Shown in pieces: positions 26,422-35,303 of a stretch of DNA of 64,000 nt; the stretch's first letter is position 1, and the number at the start of each line of letters is the position of its first letter. This DNA is from JAAYAO01 sp051133435 (GTDB lineage: Bacteria > Actinomycetota > Actinomycetes > Propionibacteriales > Propionibacteriaceae), in assembly GCF_051133435.1 (NCBI RefSeq), contig NZ_JBPGNY010000001.1, positions 310,001 to 374,000 of the forward strand, in the 5' to 3' direction. Under the pieces are notes generated by a model that searched no databases, was not told the DNA's origin, and saw nothing but the letters and a program-made list of their open reading frames with translations. The position numbers were made by a program, and so were the translations under genes.

Positions 26422-28142
26422 TGACTACGGTCGAACGCACTGCCGAGCTGGTCTCGGACACCGAACCGAGGCACGGCCTCGGCGCCCGGGTCGTGGATTG
26501 GGTGACCACCACCGACCACAAGCTGCTGGGCAACATGTACCTGATCACCTCGATGGTGTTCTTCATGTTCGGCGGCATCCTCGCCCTGGGCATGCGGTTG
26601 GAACTGGCCGCCCCCGGTCTGCAGTACCTCAACTACGAGACCTACAACCAGTTCTTCACCATGCACGGCACGATCATGCTGCTGATGTTCGCCACCCCGA
26701 GCTTCTCGGGCTTCGCGAACGCGATCATGCCGCTGCAGATCGGCGCCCCCGATGTGGCCTTCCCGCGACTGAACGCGTTCAGCTTCTGGCTCTACCTGTT
26801 CGGCTCGCTGATCGCCTGCGCCGGGTTCCTCACCCCGCAGGGTGCGGCCTCCTTCGGCTGGTTCGCCTACGCACCGCTCAGCAATGAGATCAACTCCCCC
26901 GGTATCGGTGGTGACCTCTGGCTGGTCGGCCTGTACATGCTGGGTCTGTCGTCGATTCTGGGTGCGGTGAACTTCATCACCACCATCGCCACGATGCGCG
27001 CCCCGGGCATGACCATGTTCCGGATGCCGATGTTCACCTGGAACGTGCTGGTGACCTCCTTCCTGGTGATCGCGGTGTTCCCGGTGCTGGCCGCCGGCCT
27101 GCTGGTGTTGGAGGCCGACCGAGTACTCGGATCCCACGTCTTCGACGCCGCCAACGGCGGCCCCCTGTTGTGGCAGCACCTGTTCTGGTTCTTCGGTCAC
27201 CCCGAGGTGTACGTGCTGGCGCTGCCGTTCTTCGGCATCATCACCGAGATCATCCCGGTGTTCTCGCGCAAGCCGGTGTTCGGCTACGTCGGCTTGGTGC
27301 TGGCCACCCTGGCGATCGGCACCCTGTCGATCTCGGTGTGGGCGCACCACATGTTCACCACCGGCGCGGTCAACCTGCCGTTCTTCGCCTTCATGACCTT
27401 CCTGATCGCGGTACCCACCGGCGTGAAGTTCTTCAACTGGGTCGGCACGATGTGGCGAGGATCGATCAGGATGGACACGCCGATGCTGTTCAGCTTCGGC
27501 TTCCTGACCACCTTCCTGTTCGGTGGCCTGACCGGCATCATCTTGGCCAGCCCGCCGCTGGACTTCCACGTCCACGACTCCTACTTCGTGGTCGCGCACT
27601 TCCACTACGTGCTGTTCGGCACGATCGTGTTCGCCATGTTCGCCGGCTTCTACTTCTGGTGGCCGAAGTGGACCGGCCGGATGCTGAACAACACCTGGGG
27701 CAAGGTGCACTTCTGGCTGACCATGGTCGGCTTCCACCTGACCTTCCTGGTGCAGCACTGGTTGGGCACCACCGGTATGCCGCGTCGTTACGCCGACTAC
27801 CTGGTCGAGGACGGGTTCACCCTGCTCAACCAGATCTCCACCGTCGGTGCCTTCATCACCGGTGTCTCGCTGCTGCCGTTCTTCTGGAATATGTGGATCA
27901 GCCGCAACTCGCCGAAGGTCACCGTGGACGATCCGTGGGGCTGGGGCCGTTCCCTCGAGTGGGCGACTTCCTGCCCGCCGCCGCGGCACAACTTCACCAG
28001 CCTGCCGCGCATCCGTTCGGAGTCCCCGGCCTTCGACCTGCATCACCCGGAGATTTCCCGGTTGGAGCAGGTGGATCCCCACATCGACAGCTTGGTTGCC
28101 GTGGGTGCGGTCGACCGTGACGAGGAGGATACGAAACAGTGA
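26421..28142 (+). CDS. ctaD: Cytochrome c oxidase subunit I (aa3 type)
   Basis: 573 residues with twelve membrane helices. Haem and CuB ligands are in TMHGTIMLLMF, FWFFGHPEVYVLALP (His-Tyr crosslink), WAHHMFTTG and HDSYFVVAHFHYVLFG. The K-channel and D-channel regions agree with A-type oxidases. This is the proton-pumping catalytic subunit that reduces oxygen. Its C-terminal ~60 residues form the cytosolic tail common to actinobacteria. The last four bases overlap the GTG of ctaF. In mycobacteria ctaD is elsewhere, so having it between ctaC and ctaF is the Streptomyces-like order. Confidence 0.96.
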   Translation: MTTVERTAELVSDTEPRHGLGARVVDWVTTTDHKLLGNMYLITSMVFFMFGGILALGMRLELAAPGLQYLNYETYNQFFTMHGTIMLLMFATPSFSGFANAIMPLQIGAPDVAFPRLNAFSFWLYLFGSLIACAGFLTPQGAASFGWFAYAPLSNEINSPGIGGDLWLVGLYMLGLSSILGAVNFITTIATMRAPGMTMFRMPMFTWNVLVTSFLVIAVFPVLAAGLLVLEADRVLGSHVFDAANGGPLLWQHLFWFFGHPEVYVLALPFFGIITEIIPVFSRKPVFGYVGLVLATLAIGTLSISVWAHHMFTTGAVNLPFFAFMTFLIAVPTGVKFFNWVGTMWRGSIRMDTPMLFSFGFLTTFLFGGLTGIILASPPLDFHVHDSYFVVAHFHYVLFGTIVFAMFAGFYFWWPKWTGRMLNNTWGKVHFWLTMVGFHLTFLVQHWLGTTGMPRRYADYLVEDGFTLLNQISTVGAFITGVSLLPFFWNMWISRNSPKVTVDDPWGWGRSLEWATSCPPPRHNFTSLPRIRSESPAFDLHHPEISRLEQVDPHIDSLVAVGAVDRDEEDTKQ

Positions 28143-28552
28143 AAGCCGAAGCCTGGATCTTCACCTATGTGACGATCTTCTTCCTGATCACCGCCCCCGT
28201 CTACGCCTACATGACGTCCATTTCGCCGACCGGCATGGAGTGGACCGGCTTCGTGGCGTTGACCCTGACCGCCGGGCTGGGCGGCATGATCGCCATCTAC
28301 CTGTGGATGCGCACCGGCAAGATCGACCCGCGTCCCGAGGACGACAAGGACGGCGAGATCTACCAGGGAGCCGGCGAGTACGGCTTCTTCCCGCCGCAGA
28401 GCTCGTGGCCGTTCTTCTGCGCCCTGGTGATCGGCCTCATGGTGATCGGCCCCGCGCTGGGTTGGTGGCTGACCATCATCGGTGCCGGCATCGGCATCTG
28501 GGCGGTCGCCGGCTGGGTGTACGAGTACTACCGGGGTGATTACGCGCACTGA
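28139..28552 (+). CDS. ctaF: Cytochrome c oxidase subunit IV, actinobacterial type
   Basis: 137 residues with four membrane helices (~5-25, ~35-54, ~90-108, ~112-130) and a conserved polar loop, AGEYGFFPPQSSWP, before helix 3. This is the actinobacteria-specific fourth subunit of the aa3 oxidase. The start is GTG in GTGA, coupled to ctaD. It ends the operon at a large palindrome. Confidence 0.92.
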   Translation: MKAEAWIFTYVTIFFLITAPVYAYMTSISPTGMEWTGFVALTLTAGLGGMIAIYLWMRTGKIDPRPEDDKDGEIYQGAGEYGFFPPQSSWPFFCALVIGLMVIGPALGWWLTIIGAGIGIWAVAGWVYEYYRGDYAH

Positions 28553-28575
28553 CGCGCCACACCACGCGACACGCA

Positions 28576-28611
28576 CAGAGGGCGGGCAGCCGATCGGCTG
28601 CCCGCCCTCTG
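28576..28611. terminator. 36-bp perfect palindrome between ctaF and guaB1, bidirectional terminator
   Basis: CAGAGGGCGGGCAGCCGA is followed directly by its exact reverse complement, giving an 18-bp arm length. It lies between two convergent genes. The symmetry serves both directions; there is no T-run. Confidence 0.7.
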
Positions 28612-28621
28612 TCGTTGCAGA

Positions 28622-30076
28622 TCACCAACTGGCGTGCAGCGGGCGTCCCTCGTCGTAGCCGGAGGCCGACTGCACCCCGAGCACCGCCCGGTCGTGCAAC
28701 TCCGCCACCGACCGCGCCCCGGCATAGGTGCACGAACTGCGCACTCCCGAGGAGATGAAGTCGATCAGGTCCTCCACCCCCGGACGCTGCGGGTCGAGGT
28801 ACATCTTCGACGACGAGATGCCCTCCTCGAACAAGGCTGCTCGGGCCCGGTCGAAGCCTTCCGAATCCCGGGTGCGGTGACGCACCGCCCGCGCCGAGGC
28901 CATCCCGAAGGATTCCTTGTACATCCGGCCGTCGGCGTCGTAGAGCACCTCACCGGTCGACTCGTGGGTGCCGGCGAACCAGGAGCCGATCATCACCGCT
29001 CCCGCACCTGCGGCCAGGGCCAGGGCCACGTCGCGGGGGTAGCGCACTCCCCCGTCGGCCCAGATCGCCTTGCCCTCCTCGCGGGCGGCGGCGGCACATT
29101 CCAGCACCGCACTGAACTGCGGCCTACCCACCCCGGTTTGCATCCGGGTGGTGCACATCGCGCCCGGGCCGACGCCGACCTTGACCACATCGGCCCCGGT
29201 GGAGATCAACTCGTGCACCCCCTCGGCGGTGACCACATTGCCGGCCACGATCGGCACCCGGCGGCCGGTTTCGCCGGCCACACGGTCGCGCACCTCCCGC
29301 ACCGCCGTCAGAGCGGTCAGCATCCGTTCCTGGTGTCCGTGGGCGGTGTCGACCACCAGCACGTCGGTACCGAGCCTCAGCAGCTCCTCGGCCCGGTTCC
29401 CGGCTTCTCCGGAGATGCCGACGGCGGTGCCGATCTTCAACCGGCCGTCCTCGTCGACTGCGGGTTGGTAGATGGTGGCGCGCACCGCGGACTTATGGGT
29501 CATCACCCCGACCAGCCGATCCCCGTCCATCACCACCGCGATCCCGGGATGATGGCCACGCAGTTCGTCGTGGATCTCCCGGGGGCTCATGGTGTGCGGC
29601 ACGGTCAGCAGGCCGGTGTTCATCACCTGATGCACCTGGGCGAAGCGATCGACATTGGAGGTGTCGGTCGGCATCACGATGCCGAGCGGGCGGTCGCCGT
29701 CCACCACCACGGCCACCCCGTGGGCGCGCTTGGGCAGCAACGCCATCGCGTGTCCGACGGTGGTGTCGGGGGTGACGGTGACCGGGGTTTCGAAGACGGT
29801 GTGGGAGGCCTTCACCCGTTCGATCGACCTCGCGACCTGATCGGTGGGAATGTCCTGCGGAATGATCGCGATACCGCCGCGCCGGCTGACCGTTTCGGCC
29901 ATCCGGCGACCCGAGATCGCGGTCATATTCGCCACCACCAGGGGTAGCGGGTTCGCCAGCCCGTCGGTGGTGGTCAGGTCCACATCGAACCGCGAGGACA
30001 CCGACGAACGGTGCGGCACCATGAAGACGTCGTTGTAGGTCAGCTCGTGAGCTGGTTCAGCAGTGAGAAAACGCAC
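28622..30076 (-). CDS. guaB1: GuaB1-family IMP dehydrogenase-related protein (probable GMP reductase)
   Basis: 484 residues in the IMPDH/GMP reductase barrel. Two CBS domains are inserted at ~95-210 (THTVFETPVTV to the THKSAVRAT region). The catalytic Cys lies in GPGAMCTTRM, with the preceding AGNVVT loop and the later IGSWFAGTHES phosphate site. The C-terminus lacks the flap residues of a true IMPDH. In mycobacteria the GuaB1 branch acts as a CBS-containing GMP reductase returning GMP to IMP, and I assign it by resemblance. The other direction (IMP oxidation) would need a separate guaB2 outside this window. Confidence 0.85.
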   Translation of the reverse strand: MRFLTAEPAHELTYNDVFMVPHRSSVSSRFDVDLTTTDGLANPLPLVVANMTAISGRRMAETVSRRGGIAIIPQDIPTDQVARSIERVKASHTVFETPVTVTPDTTVGHAMALLPKRAHGVAVVVDGDRPLGIVMPTDTSNVDRFAQVHQVMNTGLLTVPHTMSPREIHDELRGHHPGIAVVMDGDRLVGVMTHKSAVRATIYQPAVDEDGRLKIGTAVGISGEAGNRAEELLRLGTDVLVVDTAHGHQERMLTALTAVREVRDRVAGETGRRVPIVAGNVVTAEGVHELISTGADVVKVGVGPGAMCTTRMQTGVGRPQFSAVLECAAAAREEGKAIWADGGVRYPRDVALALAAGAGAVMIGSWFAGTHESTGEVLYDADGRMYKESFGMASARAVRHRTRDSEGFDRARAALFEEGISSSKMYLDPQRPGVEDLIDFISSGVRSSCTYAGARSVAELHDRAVLGVQSASGYDEGRPLHASW

Positions 30077-30128
30077 GGCTCACACAGTAGGCGACCGGGT
30101 CGGTCAAATCGATCCGGTCCGCTGCCAC

Positions 30129-30707
30129 TCAGCCGCGGGACGGGTTCCATTCGATGCTGCCGTAGTGCACCCCGAAACCCTCACCGCGCCGGTGATCGTC
30201 CAAGTAGTGCTCCAGAGTGCGGCGGACGGTGCGGAACGACAGGGTCTCCCAGGGGATCTCGTCCAGCCCGAACATCCGGCATTCGATGGTCTCGGGCCCC
30301 GGGTCGAAGTCCAGGTCGTGCAGTTCGGCCAGCCAGTACAGGTGCACCTGGTCGGAGTAGGGCACGTCCAACACGGTGAACAGCCCGCCCAGTTCGATCC
30401 GGGCTCCGGCTTCCTCCCAGGTTTCGCGCACCGCCCCCTCGGAGCTGGTCTCCCCCACCTCGAGGAAGCCCGCGGGCAGGGTCCAGTAGTTCTTGCGCGG
30501 TTCGATATTGCGCAGACACAGCAGGATCTGTTCCGTGCCATCGGGTTCGCGCCAGACCGGCACCGTGCCGACGACATTGATCGGGTTGATGTAGTCGATG
30601 AACCCACAACGGGGGCACACGGCTCGTTCGCGATCCTCCATCGGCGGAATCCGCCGTTCCATCGCGGTACCGCACAGCCGGCAGAATGCTGCCTCCGGTT
30701 TCGTCAT
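30129..30707 (-). CDS. Nudix hydrolase with N-terminal zinc ribbon
   Basis: 192 residues. CRLC (9-12) and CPRC (31-34) form a zinc ribbon, and the Nudix box reads GFLEVGETSSEGAVRETWEE followed by AG. The architecture is that of NudC-like or ADP-ribose/NADH-type hydrolases, but the NudC-specific SQPWPFPxS motif is absent, so substrate is open. It precedes guaB1 by 52 bp on the same strand; a nucleotide-salvage link is possible. Confidence 0.85.
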   Translation of the reverse strand: MTKPEAAFCRLCGTAMERRIPPMEDRERAVCPRCGFIDYINPINVVGTVPVWREPDGTEQILLCLRNIEPRKNYWTLPAGFLEVGETSSEGAVRETWEEAGARIELGGLFTVLDVPYSDQVHLYWLAELHDLDFDPGPETIECRMFGLDEIPWETLSFRTVRRTLEHYLDDHRRGEGFGVHYGSIEWNPSRG

Positions 30708-30785
30708 CCTCGCCTCCTCCGACCCACCATCGTAGGGGCCTGCAGCACTGTGGTTCGAAAATGCGTGCTTTCAAAACACGTGGTT

Positions 30786-31832
30786 TCAGGACCAGGTCCA
30801 CGACCCGGCCACCCGGGTGACCGCATCGCGCAACCGGTCGGGGTCGGCGATCGAGACCGGGTAAGCGGCTTCGATGCCCATCAGCCGCATCTCGCGGTCA
30901 CTGATCATCACCTCACCGGCCAGCACCACACACGGACGCAGCGCGTCGGCGGCCCAGCCGGCGGCCCGGTCGACCACCCCACCCCCCTTGTGGTGGAAAT
31001 CGAAGGCGGTGCTGGTGGTCACCACCACGTCGGCCAACCGGGCGGTGTCGGGGATCGAGGCCAGTTCGCCGATCAGATCCACCGCGGGCACCACCCGTCC
31101 GCCCAGGGCGAGGATCGCCCAGGCCAATCCCCCGGCCGCCCCGGCCCCGGCGATCGCCGCCGATTCGGGGTCGACCAGCCGGGCGAGTCGTTCCAGGGCC
31201 GCATCGGTGCTGAGCATCACCGCCGGGTCCATGCCCAGTTCGGTGCCACGCCGGGACGTGATCCCGCGCAGGCCCAGCAGTTGGTCCGAGGCCTCGGCCA
31301 CCGGAACCACCCCGACCAGCTCGATCCCGTCGAGAAGTTGCCGTACCGGAGCGATGTCGATGTGTCCCAGCCCGCCCAGGGCGGTCACCCCGTCGGTCAG
31401 CGAGACATCGGCGGTGGCGCCCAATTCGGCGAGCATCCCCGCACCGCCGTCGTGGCCGGTGGTACCGGCCAGATCGATCACCAACCGGCGGGGCCGGTGC
31501 TGTGAGAGCAGGGCGCGTACCGCCCGGCCCAGGGGTGCCGAGGAGGCCTCGGGACGAAAACCGGTCAGGTCGGGGCGCGGTTCGACCGCCACCACCGCCC
31601 GCTCGTCGGCCACCACCCAGGTGGCGAGTTGGTCGGGATCGTCGGAGGCCAGGGTGGGCTCCACCCGCCACAGCGCCGCGACCGCGTCGGCGAAACCGGC
31701 TCCGGCGTCCCCGCAGGGCACCACGGCCACCTCGGTCTCGCCCGCCGCGGCGCGCCAACCCTCGGCCACCGCGGTTCCGGCCACGTCGGCGGGCATCGCC
31801 CCCATCCGGTCGGGAACGACCAGCACCCGCAC
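30786..31832 (-). CDS. Glycerate kinase (GlxK family)
   Basis: 348 residues. Family features are the opening VLVVPDRMGAMPADVAG, PCGDAGAGFADAV, DLAGTTGHDGGAGML, and the C-terminal GAGAAGGLAWAILALGG with DLIGELASI and VVTTSTAFDFHHKGGG. It phosphorylates D-glycerate, probably to 2-phosphoglycerate. The loop containing GGG near the end replaces the usual DxQTxxGK motif (here DFHHKGGG), a mild departure. A glycerate kinase at this place is conserved in mycobacteria (Rv2205c). It lies five bases after pspAA. Confidence 0.82.
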   Translation of the reverse strand: MRVLVVPDRMGAMPADVAGTAVAEGWRAAAGETEVAVVPCGDAGAGFADAVAALWRVEPTLASDDPDQLATWVVADERAVVAVEPRPDLTGFRPEASSAPLGRAVRALLSQHRPRRLVIDLAGTTGHDGGAGMLAELGATADVSLTDGVTALGGLGHIDIAPVRQLLDGIELVGVVPVAEASDQLLGLRGITSRRGTELGMDPAVMLSTDAALERLARLVDPESAAIAGAGAAGGLAWAILALGGRVVPAVDLIGELASIPDTARLADVVVTTSTAFDFHHKGGGVVDRAAGWAADALRPCVVLAGEVMISDREMRLMGIEAAYPVSIADPDRLRDAVTRVAGSWTWS

Positions 31833-31837
31833 GATGT

Positions 31838-32125
31838 TCAGCCCGGGATCAGCCCGTCGGTATTACCGCCGGACAACAGTTCGCGGATCTCGTCCAGCGT
31901 CGATTCCGAACTGGGCACGATCAGATCGGAGTCGTGCAACTCGTCATCGGCCAGCAACTCTCCGGTCGACCGCACCTGGGTGGCCAGGCCGAGCAGCGCG
32001 CTGCGCAGCCCGTCCTGATCCTCCTCGTTCACGGCCTTCTCGATCCGGTCGTCGAACTCGTTCAGTTCGGTGATCGCCTCGTCGGACAGTCGCCACTGCC
32101 CCTCACCCAGAATCCGGATGATCAT
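31838..32125 (-). CDS. pspAA: PspA-associated protein PspAA
   Basis: 95 residues matching the PspAA domain: MIIRILGEGQWRLSDEAITE, LNEFDDRIEKAV, and an acidic tail with DSDLIVPSSESTLDEIRELL. It is always encoded beside pspA and is thought to modulate or stabilise it. Its ATG overlaps the pspA stop (ATGA), so translation is coupled. Confidence 0.88.
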   Translation of the reverse strand: MIIRILGEGQWRLSDEAITELNEFDDRIEKAVNEEDQDGLRSALLGLATQVRSTGELLADDELHDSDLIVPSSESTLDEIRELLSGGNTDGLIPG

Positions 32126-33099
32126 CCCTGCTGCCCACCGTTCTGCTCCGAGCCGTCACCCATCGCGAAGGGCTGACCCTGGTCGGTCTGGGGTGCCTGG
32201 TAGCCCTGTCCCGGAGCGCCTTCCTCGGGCGTGTAATCGACCGGGGAGTAGTCCGCGGGCTGGGCCGGCTGCTGAGGTGCCGGCGGGGCCTGCTGCGCGG
32301 GAGGCTGCTGGACGGGCGGCTGCTGCTGAGCCTGCGGGGCCTGCTGGGGCTGATCCTGACCCTGCTCGAGGGCGGGGGCCTGCTGCTGACCGGTGCCGAT
32401 CGACAACTGCGACTTCATCGCGGCGAGTTCGTTCTCCACATCGGAGGTCGAGGCCAGCATGTCCAGCTCGCGGGTGATGTCGTCTTTGCCGAGCCCGCTG
32501 GAATCCTCCAGGGCACCGCTGGCCAACAACTCGTCGACCGCGCCGGCGCGGGCCTGCAACTGCAGGGTCTTGTCCTCGGCGCGCTGGATCGCCAGACCGA
32601 CATCGCCCATTTCCTCCGAGATGCCGGTGAAGGCCTCGTTGATACGGGTCTGGGCCTCGGCCGCGGAATAGGTCGCCTTGATCGTTTCCTTGCGGGTGCG
32701 GAAGGCGTCCACCTTGGCCTGCAAGCGCTGGCTGGCCCGGATCAGCTTCTCTTCCTCGCCCTGCAGTTGGGCGTGCTGTACCTGCAGGTCGCCGAGCTGC
32801 TGCTGCAGGCCGGACTTGCGGGTGAGCGCCTCACGGGCGAGATCCTCCCGGCCCGCCTCCAGCGCACGCTGGGCCTGCATCTGCAGTTTCTCGGCCTGGC
32901 TGTTCAACTGGGTGGCCTGCAGTTCGACGCGCTTGCGGCTGGTGGCGACATCGGCCACCCCGCGGCGCACCTTCTGCAACAGCTCCAATTGGCGTTGGTA
33001 GGAGTAGTCCAGCGTCTCGCGGGGATCCTCGACCTTGTCCAGGGCCTTGTTGGCCTTGCTGGAAAATATCGTCGAGATGCGTTGAAAGATGCCACTCAT
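32122..33099 (-). CDS. pspA: PspA/IM30-family envelope stress protein with Gln/Pro-rich tail
   Basis: 325 residues. After MSGIFQRISTIFSSKANKAL, an N-terminal amphipathic helix, residues ~25-225 form the long coiled coil of PspA/Vipp1/IM30 proteins, which polymerise on damaged membranes. The last ~95 residues are low-complexity, rich in Gln, Pro and Ala, and absent from E. coli PspA. The start ATG 33099 gives the canonical N-terminus; upstream codons to 33141 do not fit. It is first of pspA-pspAA-glycerate kinase and diverges from the DUF3043 gene over 157 bp. No pspBC or pspF is seen. Confidence 0.9.
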   Translation of the reverse strand: MSGIFQRISTIFSSKANKALDKVEDPRETLDYSYQRQLELLQKVRRGVADVATSRKRVELQATQLNSQAEKLQMQAQRALEAGREDLAREALTRKSGLQQQLGDLQVQHAQLQGEEEKLIRASQRLQAKVDAFRTRKETIKATYSAAEAQTRINEAFTGISEEMGDVGLAIQRAEDKTLQLQARAGAVDELLASGALEDSSGLGKDDITRELDMLASTSDVENELAAMKSQLSIGTGQQQAPALEQGQDQPQQAPQAQQQPPVQQPPAQQAPPAPQQPAQPADYSPVDYTPEEGAPGQGYQAPQTDQGQPFAMGDGSEQNGGQQG

Positions 33100-33256
33100 G
33101 AGCTCTGCTGGTCCTTCCATCGGGCAGACACGTTGAGCCAAGCCTATGCGCTAGATGGTGCCGAACGGCAGCCGAGGGCGAAAAATGGGTGACCTCCCCG
33201 AGACGGGCTAGGCTTGACCCTCAGTCAGTCGTCGTTCGAAATCGTAAGAGGTCATC

Positions 33257-33817
33257 GTGGGATTGTTCCGCGCCAAGGAGCCAGAGCCGGCCACCCCGGA
33301 GGAATCCATCGCACCGGAACCCGCCGCGCCCCGGCGCAAGGGCACGCCCACCCCGAGCCGGAAACAGGCCGAGCAGGCACGTCGTGACCGCCGTACTCCG
33401 GTGTTGACGAAGAAAGAACTGCGCCGCCGCAACCGTCAGGCGGCCGGACGCGAGCGCGCGAAGCTGATGGAGGCTCGCGAGACCACGCCCGAACGCACCC
33501 TGTTGCGCGACTACATCGACAGCCGCTTCAACGTCGGTGAGTTCCTGTTGCCGATGCTGGCGCTGATGCTCGCCCTGACCTTCCTCTCGCAGGTGTGGTC
33601 GCTGGCCCCGCTGATGTCGACCGCCGGCCTGTACGCCTTCATCTTTCTGACCGCCTTCGACATCTATTTGATGTGGCGCGGCTTCAAGAAGGTGCTCGCC
33701 GAGCGTCACCCGCGGGCCTCCCGCAAGGGCCTGCTGGGCTACGCGATCAACCGTTCGATTCAGATCCGCCGGTTCCGCAACCCCGCGCCGCGTATCAAGC
33801 GTGGCGAGGAATACTGA
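33257..33817 (+). CDS. DUF3043 membrane protein
   Basis: 186 residues. A charged, basic N-terminal half (TPSRKQAEQARRDRR, TKKELRRRNRQAAGRERAK) is followed by RDYIDSRFNVGEFLLP and two membrane helices (~95-115, ~118-136), then a basic tail. This is the DUF3043 family, found next to pspA or the quinone/oxidase region in many actinomycetes. GTG start with AAGAGGT upstream. Function unknown. Confidence 0.85.
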   Translation: MGLFRAKEPEPATPEESIAPEPAAPRRKGTPTPSRKQAEQARRDRRTPVLTKKELRRRNRQAAGRERAKLMEARETTPERTLLRDYIDSRFNVGEFLLPMLALMLALTFLSQVWSLAPLMSTAGLYAFIFLTAFDIYLMWRGFKKVLAERHPRASRKGLLGYAINRSIQIRRFRNPAPRIKRGEEY

Positions 33818-33829
33818 TCAGGAGTGACC

Positions 33830-34024
33830 ATGGCTTACCGCTGGACCGCCGAACCCGAGGGCATCGACCTGCCCGATCTGGACCGTCAGTTCGACGACCA
33901 GGCCGAGGCCGAGGCCTGGTTCGGCGAGAACTGGAGTGAGTTGGCCGATGCCGGCGCCACCGCGGTCACCCTCTGGGAGGCCGATCGGGTGGTCTACGGC
34001 CCGATGAGCCTGGCCGAGGCCTGA
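33830..34024 (+). CDS. Small conserved acidic protein, unknown function
   Basis: 64 residues, acidic: MAYRWTAEPEGIDLPDLDRQ, then AEAWFGENWSELADAGA and TLWEADRVVYGPMSLAEA. AGGAG ends five bases before the ATG at 33830, which rules out the GTG at 33824. Very similar short proteins occur at the same place in other actinomycetes; no function is known to me. It follows the DUF3043 gene by 12 bases. Confidence 0.7.
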   Translation: MAYRWTAEPEGIDLPDLDRQFDDQAEAEAWFGENWSELADAGATAVTLWEADRVVYGPMSLAEA

Positions 34025-34052
34025 CCCGCGAGCCTCCGGGCTGAACAGCAAC

Positions 34053-35183
34053 TCAGTGTTCGCGCACCGACGGTTCGACGAACGGCGGGGCGACCACCCG
34101 AAACTCCTCGATGCGGGTGCGTACCTGCACCTGCACCACATCGTCGACCGTCACCGAACGATCCAGCAGCGCCAGCCCGATGCCCTGTTTCAGGGTGGGT
34201 GAGAAAGTGCCGCTGGTGACGGTGCCCAGTTCGGTCTCGTCGGACGACTGCACCGTCATCCCCGGACGCGGGATCCCGCGTCCGAGCGCCTTGAGGCCGC
34301 GCAGCAGCCGCTTCGGCTTGGCCTGCTTGGTCTCCAACAGCGCCGCACGTCCCCAGAATTCGGGTTTGTCCCAGCCGATCGCCCAGCCGGCCCGGGCCTC
34401 CAGGGCCGAGAAGTCCGGGGACAGGTCCTGACCGTGCAGGGCATAGCCCATTTCGGTGCGCAGGGTGTCGCGTGCCCCCAGCCCACACAACTGCAGACCG
34501 TAGGGTTCGCCGGCGTCGGTGACCGCGTCCCACACCGTCAGCGCTGCCTCGGTGGGCACGATCAACTCGTAGCCGCGTTCACCGGTGTAACCCGAGCGGC
34601 ACACGGTGATCGGAGTGCCGTCCATCTCGTGGTCGACGAAGGCCATGTAGTCGTGGCCCACCGGAATCCCCAGGCCGCCGAGCACCTCGTCGGAGTGGGT
34701 GCCCTGAATCGCGAACACCGCCAGTTCACGGTGCTGGTTGGTGATCGTCACGCCCTCGGGCGCCTGAGCCTGCAACATCTCGGCCACCACGTCGTTGTTG
34801 GCCGCGTTCGGCACCAACAGCACGTCCTCGTCGCTGCGCCGGTAGGCGATCAGGTCGTCGATCACTCCCCCACGGTCGTTGCAGACCAGGGTGTACTGGG
34901 CCTGGCCCGGGCCGATCTTGTTCAGGTCATTGCTCAACGCGGTGTTCAGGAAGTCCACCGACCCGGGCCCGGTGACCGACAGCTTGCCCAGGTGCGACAC
35001 GTCGAAGATGCCCACCCCCGTGCGCACCGCACGGTGTTCGACCAGCACCCCGGCCCCGGCGTATTCCACCGGCATGTCCCAGCCGCCGAAGGGGGCGAAC
35101 TTGGCCCGGGCCTCGACATGGCGGGCGTGCAGGGGCGACCGGATCAGGTCGTTCGCCCCGGATTCGGGCTTCTCCTCGGCCAT
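34053..35183 (-). CDS. gcvT: Aminomethyltransferase, glycine cleavage T protein
   Basis: 376 residues. The folate-binding fold is shown by SPLHARHVEARAKFAPFGGW, VGIFDVSHLGKL, the catalytic-region DVSHLGK and ND LNKIGPGQAQYTL, RSGYTGERGYEL, and LGARDTLRTEMGYALHG. It transfers the methylene group from lipoyl-H to tetrahydrofolate. Two ATGs are close (35189 and 35183); GGAGAGG touches the first but is six bases from the second, so 35183 is chosen. gcvH and gcvP are not in the window. It is convergent with the small acidic-protein gene. Confidence 0.93.
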   Translation of the reverse strand: MAEEKPESGANDLIRSPLHARHVEARAKFAPFGGWDMPVEYAGAGVLVEHRAVRTGVGIFDVSHLGKLSVTGPGSVDFLNTALSNDLNKIGPGQAQYTLVCNDRGGVIDDLIAYRRSDEDVLLVPNAANNDVVAEMLQAQAPEGVTITNQHRELAVFAIQGTHSDEVLGGLGIPVGHDYMAFVDHEMDGTPITVCRSGYTGERGYELIVPTEAALTVWDAVTDAGEPYGLQLCGLGARDTLRTEMGYALHGQDLSPDFSALEARAGWAIGWDKPEFWGRAALLETKQAKPKRLLRGLKALGRGIPRPGMTVQSSDETELGTVTSGTFSPTLKQGIGLALLDRSVTVDDVVQVQVRTRIEEFRVVAPPFVEPSVREH

Positions 35184-35303
35184 GGCCATCCTCTCCGATG
35201 AGGTATTGGGGTCGGGGGTGAAAACGCTTCGACGCTATCGCACTGCACAACCCGACTCGGTAGTGACTAGCCTGGGTCATCAATCAAGTGTGAAGGAGCC
35301 TTT

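Noticed and set aside
26259..28082. Minus-strand frame of 607 residues opposite ctaC/ctaD
   Set aside because: Rich in Arg, Gly, His and Gln without a motif, and it lies opposite a certain ctaD.
30741..30785. AAAATGCGTGCTTTCAAAACACGTGG between Nudix and glycerate kinase considered as a regulator site
   Set aside because: The symmetry is weak and I could not define arms; it may simply be the Nudix gene promoter.
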